Source: Eulemur rufifrons
Lineage: Eukaryota > Chordata > Mammalia > Primates > Lemuridae
NCBI RefSeq assembly: GCF_041146395.1
Contig: NC_090997.1
Location: forward strand, 32,777,501 to 32,841,500
Direction of reading: 5' to 3'
Length of the DNA stretch: 64,000 nt
Shown: positions 60,234-64,000 of the stretch, one piece after another
Numbering within the stretch: the stretch's first letter is position 1
Layout of the letters: each line of letters starts with the position of its first letter
Notes under the pieces: model-generated
Database searches by the model: none
Seen by the model: only the letters and a program-made list of their open reading frames with translations
Told to the model about the DNA's origin: nothing
Translations under genes and position numbers: made by a program

Positions 60234-62044
60234 GCAGGACAGCCTTTGAAGCTAAATGTTTGAGAGAAACAAACTTATTTTCATTTGAGGTGGGGCTATA
60301 ATGAAATGAAAAGGGCAGCTGTAATGAGAACAGAAAAAGAAGAAAAAAGCTAGCACAATATTGAAGGAGAGATGATGATAAGAAAATGAGGTCATTTTCA
60401 GACAATGGGACTATTTACCCCATGCTTGTAATGTATGGATAAGTAAATGATATAATGACATCAAATCATATTACAAACAGAGAGCAGAATGTATGTTGAA
60501 TATGGATCTATTTGGGAAATATAAAATTACCCAATGAAAATGAAAAGTCTGATTTAAACTTTAATTTTCCTATGTAAAAACTGTTTTTAAGGTAAAAATG
60601 TCCCAAAAACATGTCTGAAGTTTCAAAGATAAGTTGCCAGAAATTAGCAATTACATGTTTTTATTTTTATATCAAAATTTAACAAAGAGGTTAGCTACTT
60701 TTCCCTGGTCATTAGAAATATCAATTTAAAAACTTGTAAGACAGCTAACCATATTAAAAATTCTTCCCATAGACTGATTTCAAAAATTTAAGACCCAGAA
60801 ATTTTTAAACACTTTAGCGGACAGTCTCTAGATGATAGTAATAAACTGCTAAGATTTAAAAAATAAATATATTTGAATTAAAAAAATATTTTGTTTATAA
60901 TAAAATTCTACTCATAGCAATTCAGGGAATATAATTAAGAGTTTTTGTTTAAAAATAGATAATTTAATCCTTGTTTAATAAAAAGTATTAGCACTGACAG
61001 TTTTAATCTACACAAATGCAACTGAAAGATTTCCAAAAATTTATGTTAAAAAAATATATAGTTTTGAAGTGTTAAGCTTGTCTGAATTTTAGCACTGTAA
61101 CTTAAAGAGTTCTAACTGCTGCAGGAAGAAAAGTATGCTTCATTTAAGCAAGAAATTTCTATTACTTCTATATTAAGAAGCCACACCCCATACAACTAAT
61201 GACAGGAAAGCATTTTAATTCAAACCTCTAACACTATGCAGCCTGAAGCAAAGTTAAAAAAAAAGGCACAAAAATACAAGCACAACTCACATTTTCAGAG
61301 AAGAAAGGAAACTCTTGCTAAATAACTAGCAATTATGCTGAAGAATTTATATGCTAAGCACGAATGAATGTAAAAACACCAGAGCAGTCAACCATAGCTT
61401 TAGCACTTTGAGTATGATTAACAGAATGAAATTTCAAAGGTCAATTAAATGTCAACACACTTTAAAGGGATATTCTTAAGTCTGGTCAATGTATAACAGC
61501 ACCTCATAATTCAGGAGTATCCTTAGTTTAAGTTCAATATGCACAAGTTACATGTACATATATACGCAGATTCATATCATGTCTCCAATCAATTATTACA
61601 GAAAGTCATCTAGCATCTACCCTAGAGTTTTGACTATGTTGATGTTTTCTAAGTTATGAAATGATTAAAAAGAAAACTATATTCTTCTGTAGCACTAATG
61701 AAGAAGAAACGCAAAGTAAATTATAAATCCTTAAGATTAGGGTTTATTCAGTAGTTGATCCTATTTACTATACCATAGGAAGGCATTCCCAAGGATAATG
61801 CTTTATTGTCCATAATACATATCATCCAGATACCTAATTCATGCCCCACTAATCTTCCCTGAATTCTTGTGGTTCAAGAGCTTGCCAGAGAAGGTACATG
61901 GCATTTAAAAATTGTCAAGTTTAGCACTAGAAATCTTTGGGATGGAGTAAGTCTGGAAGACACTGAGTGCCCATTACTGACACTTCCATCCAAGAACTCA
62001 ATAAAAGCCTCAATCTGTCTCACATAAGCAAGGTCAAATTGTCC
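60234..62044. other. AT-rich non-coding DNA, no gene seen
   Basis: No repeat or exon recognised with confidence; the sequence has frequent short A and T runs. Confidence 0.5.
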
Positions 62045-62165
62045 TTGAACCTAAGAATGAGAAGTGACTGTCAAGATTATATGGCCCAATCTTCTCCATC
62101 AACAGATCAAGAAACAGATCCAGACAGACAGAGCAACCTGGCTTGGCTCACATAGCTCCTTAGTA
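62045..62165 (-). mobile_element. MIR/MIR3-type fragment, minus strand
   Basis: 'tatggcccaatcttctccatcaacagatcaagaaacagatcc' and 'cctggcttggctcacatagctcc' follow the antisense pattern of these SINEs. Confidence 0.5.
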
Positions 62166-62649
62166 GAAGTCTTAAAACTCAGTGCTTTCTTCTCTGTTAT
62201 CAAATCCATCACACATTGTTTTCTCCATTAAGGCTTTAAGACCAGGTTATAACTGTGACCAAATAACTGTGGCTCCCATAAGAATTCAGGGGAAGGTAAG
62301 ATCTTTAAGTTAATGATCTAAGAAGCCTCCAAGAAGGCATTGGAATTGAAGAATGAGTAGAATCTAGGTGGTTGGAAAGGAAGTATCATAATGATGGAAG
62401 CAATACAGGCTAATGCATGGTGTCTGCCACATAGGCAGAGAGAGTGTTTAGAGTAGGATGGGACCCTGGTTATAAGGTTACCTGATAAGCCAGGCAGAAG
62501 AGGTTCAATTTGATAGGGGAACAAATATAGAGCAATTAAAGTATTTTTATTTTAGAAAAGTGATGTGATGAACACAAAGACTAGCCTAGCAATAGGTGTG
62601 TAAGAGAGAATGGAGGTGAGGAGACAAAAAGATTTGATGTGTTTCATAG

Positions 62650-62765
62650 GAGCCTATCTAATAATATTAATAATACTTTATAGGGCTATTGTAAAGAACA
62701 AGTGAGATAATATGAGAGAAAGTATTTGACAAGTATAAGTAGCTCTAGAAAGTAAAGGTTGTGTT
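62650..62765 (+). mobile_element. MIR SINE tail fragment
   Basis: 'aataatactttatagggctattgtaaagaacaagtgagataatatgagagaaagtatttgacaag' matches the 3' part of MIR. Confidence 0.65.
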
Positions 62766-63369
62766 AAAAGTCTGGGGGTACGGGCCTCTCTGATCATGTC
62801 TTGGTGACATGTATTTCTCTAGAAAAGCAAATTTGGAGTTGAACTCTGGATCTATTCCTACAGGATCACAGATAGAAATCTCTTCCCCTCAATGATTCCA
62901 AAAGCTAGATTCCAAGGGGAGAGATGACCGTTGCCATCCTTAAGCCCCTGCAAGGTTGAGGATCAGTGATACTAAAATCCAAAAACAGGAGTAAAACTTT
63001 GAAGCAGACCACATAGTCAGTGTTTCTCTAAGTGAGTCAAGAAAGCATATAATTAAGTGCTAAATAAGGTAGTACAAGAAAGGAGGAGGACAGCAGAGAC
63101 AGCACCTGAGCCAGGGAAGAATGTGATGAAACCCAAGTTATTCGCTGATGCTGCAGTCAGCACCCTTCTCCTATCCCTTTTCCCTCTGCTCAACAATTAC
63201 TACTTACTAATGAGACTTTCCACAGTGTCCAGAGCTACTTATCTCTTCCCATGTTGTCCTCCTCTCTTTTCCTTCTTCTACAGCAACTCACCAGGGCTAA
63301 AAAAGAAATTTGAAAAAGTTATTACAATAAACTAAAAGCCATATATATCGAATATATACTGTGTGAATT
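62766..63369. other. Non-coding DNA, no gene supported
   Basis: A 92-codon frame (63057-63335) has no recognised domain. No repeat named. Confidence 0.4.
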
Positions 63370-63585
63370 ATTAGCTGATGGTGTTTTAATTGATAATCTC
63401 ATATAATTTCCAAAACATGTACCAAGTACCAAAACAAGAGGCAAGTACCATTATTCACATTTTCCAAATAAGAAAACTGAAGCTTAGGTCAAGAATACAG
63501 CTCAAGGCCACCCAGGCAGTAAATTGCAAAGCTAGGACTGGAATCAGGTCTGCTGACTCCTCAGCCTATGCTTTGAATCTCTTTC
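63370..63585 (-). mobile_element. MIR SINE, minus strand
   Basis: 'attttccaaataagaaaactgaagcttaggtcaag' and 'gccacccaggcagtaaattgcaaagctaggactggaatcaggtctgctgactcc' are the antisense MIR core in order. Confidence 0.85.
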
Positions 63586-64000
63586 CTAAACTCTTCCCCT
63601 TTTTTTTTCCCCAATAAGCATGAAAATTCTCACTTATATGCTGAGGTTTTTATGGATACAGAGGTTATGAAGAATTATATGAGTTTGTAGATGAAAGTTT
63701 CGATAATAGACACTAGGAGTGCCTGGGTTTAACATACACTTGCCTGTCAAGTTATCATCTTTAGGACTGAAGTCTCCAAATGTGAGAACTAAAGGATATT
63801 GAGGGGACAATTCTCTACCCAGCATTCTTGTTCTGTTCTCTCTCAGGCCTTTTCAGTCTCTTAGGGTCCATTTCCAATCCTTTGCTTATCCTCCTAGTTC
63901 AAGAGAGAGAGGAGGCTGGGAATGGCGCTCCCACAAATCACCAACAGGCTGGTGAGGATGGTGGGTGTATCCCACTAGGAGGAGGGGTCTGTGAACTGTG
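63586..64000. other. Non-coding DNA at right edge
   Basis: No gene seen. The last 150 bases are GC-richer. By comparison with human spacing the LINC00472 start should lie only a few kb beyond this edge, but nothing here proves it. Confidence 0.4.

Overview
This window is nuclear DNA from a strepsirrhine primate, most likely a lemur. Both Alu copies carry a central linker segment (around ATTATATGGACAACTA) that I associate with strepsirrhine Alus and not with human ones. The younger L1 at 3.8-8.3 kb has a strepsirrhine-type 3' UTR. No protein-coding exon could be supported.

The locus can be placed from two microRNA hairpins on the minus strand: MIR30C2 at 24704-24775 and MIR30A at 50562-50632, about 25.8 kb apart. 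This pair, order, strand and approximate spacing match human chromosome 6q13, where both lie in the long non-coding gene LINC00472. By synteny most of the window is probably intron of the LINC00472 orthologue, transcribed right to left, with its promoter beyond the right edge and its 3' end beyond the left edge. Host exons could not be mapped from sequence alone.

Layout: 1-12.2 kb is a nested LINE-1 block in minus orientation. An old L1M is split by a 4.5-kb lemur L1 that has both termini and ORF1 but has lost about 2.7 kb of ORF2. Next comes a 5'-truncated L1 interrupted by a 276-bp CCTT-rich tract. From 12 to 24 kb there are old MIR and L1M pieces, a minus-strand Alu with target-site duplications, and a complete but dead mariner (21577-22846). 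From 24.7 to 25 kb are MIR30C2, a GC box and a G-quadruplex motif. From 25.6 to 36.1 kb are L2 and MIR fragments and a second, different mariner (34878-36147) with a transposase related to Hsmar1. At 36.3-37.4 kb lies a nearly perfect inverted duplication (235- and 248-bp arms, 554-bp spacer). From 38 to 50 kb are a very strong G4 motif, L2/MIR fragments, two hairpin clusters and a plus-strand Alu. MIR30A is at 50.6 kb. The rest to 64 kb is AT-rich intron-like DNA with scattered MIR, L2 and MER5-like fragments.

The most notable findings are the recent inverted duplication lying between the two miR-30 hairpins, the internally deleted L1, and the Hsmar1-like mariner in a strepsirrhine. Repeat family names come from recognition without a database search, so subfamily names and edges are approximate.
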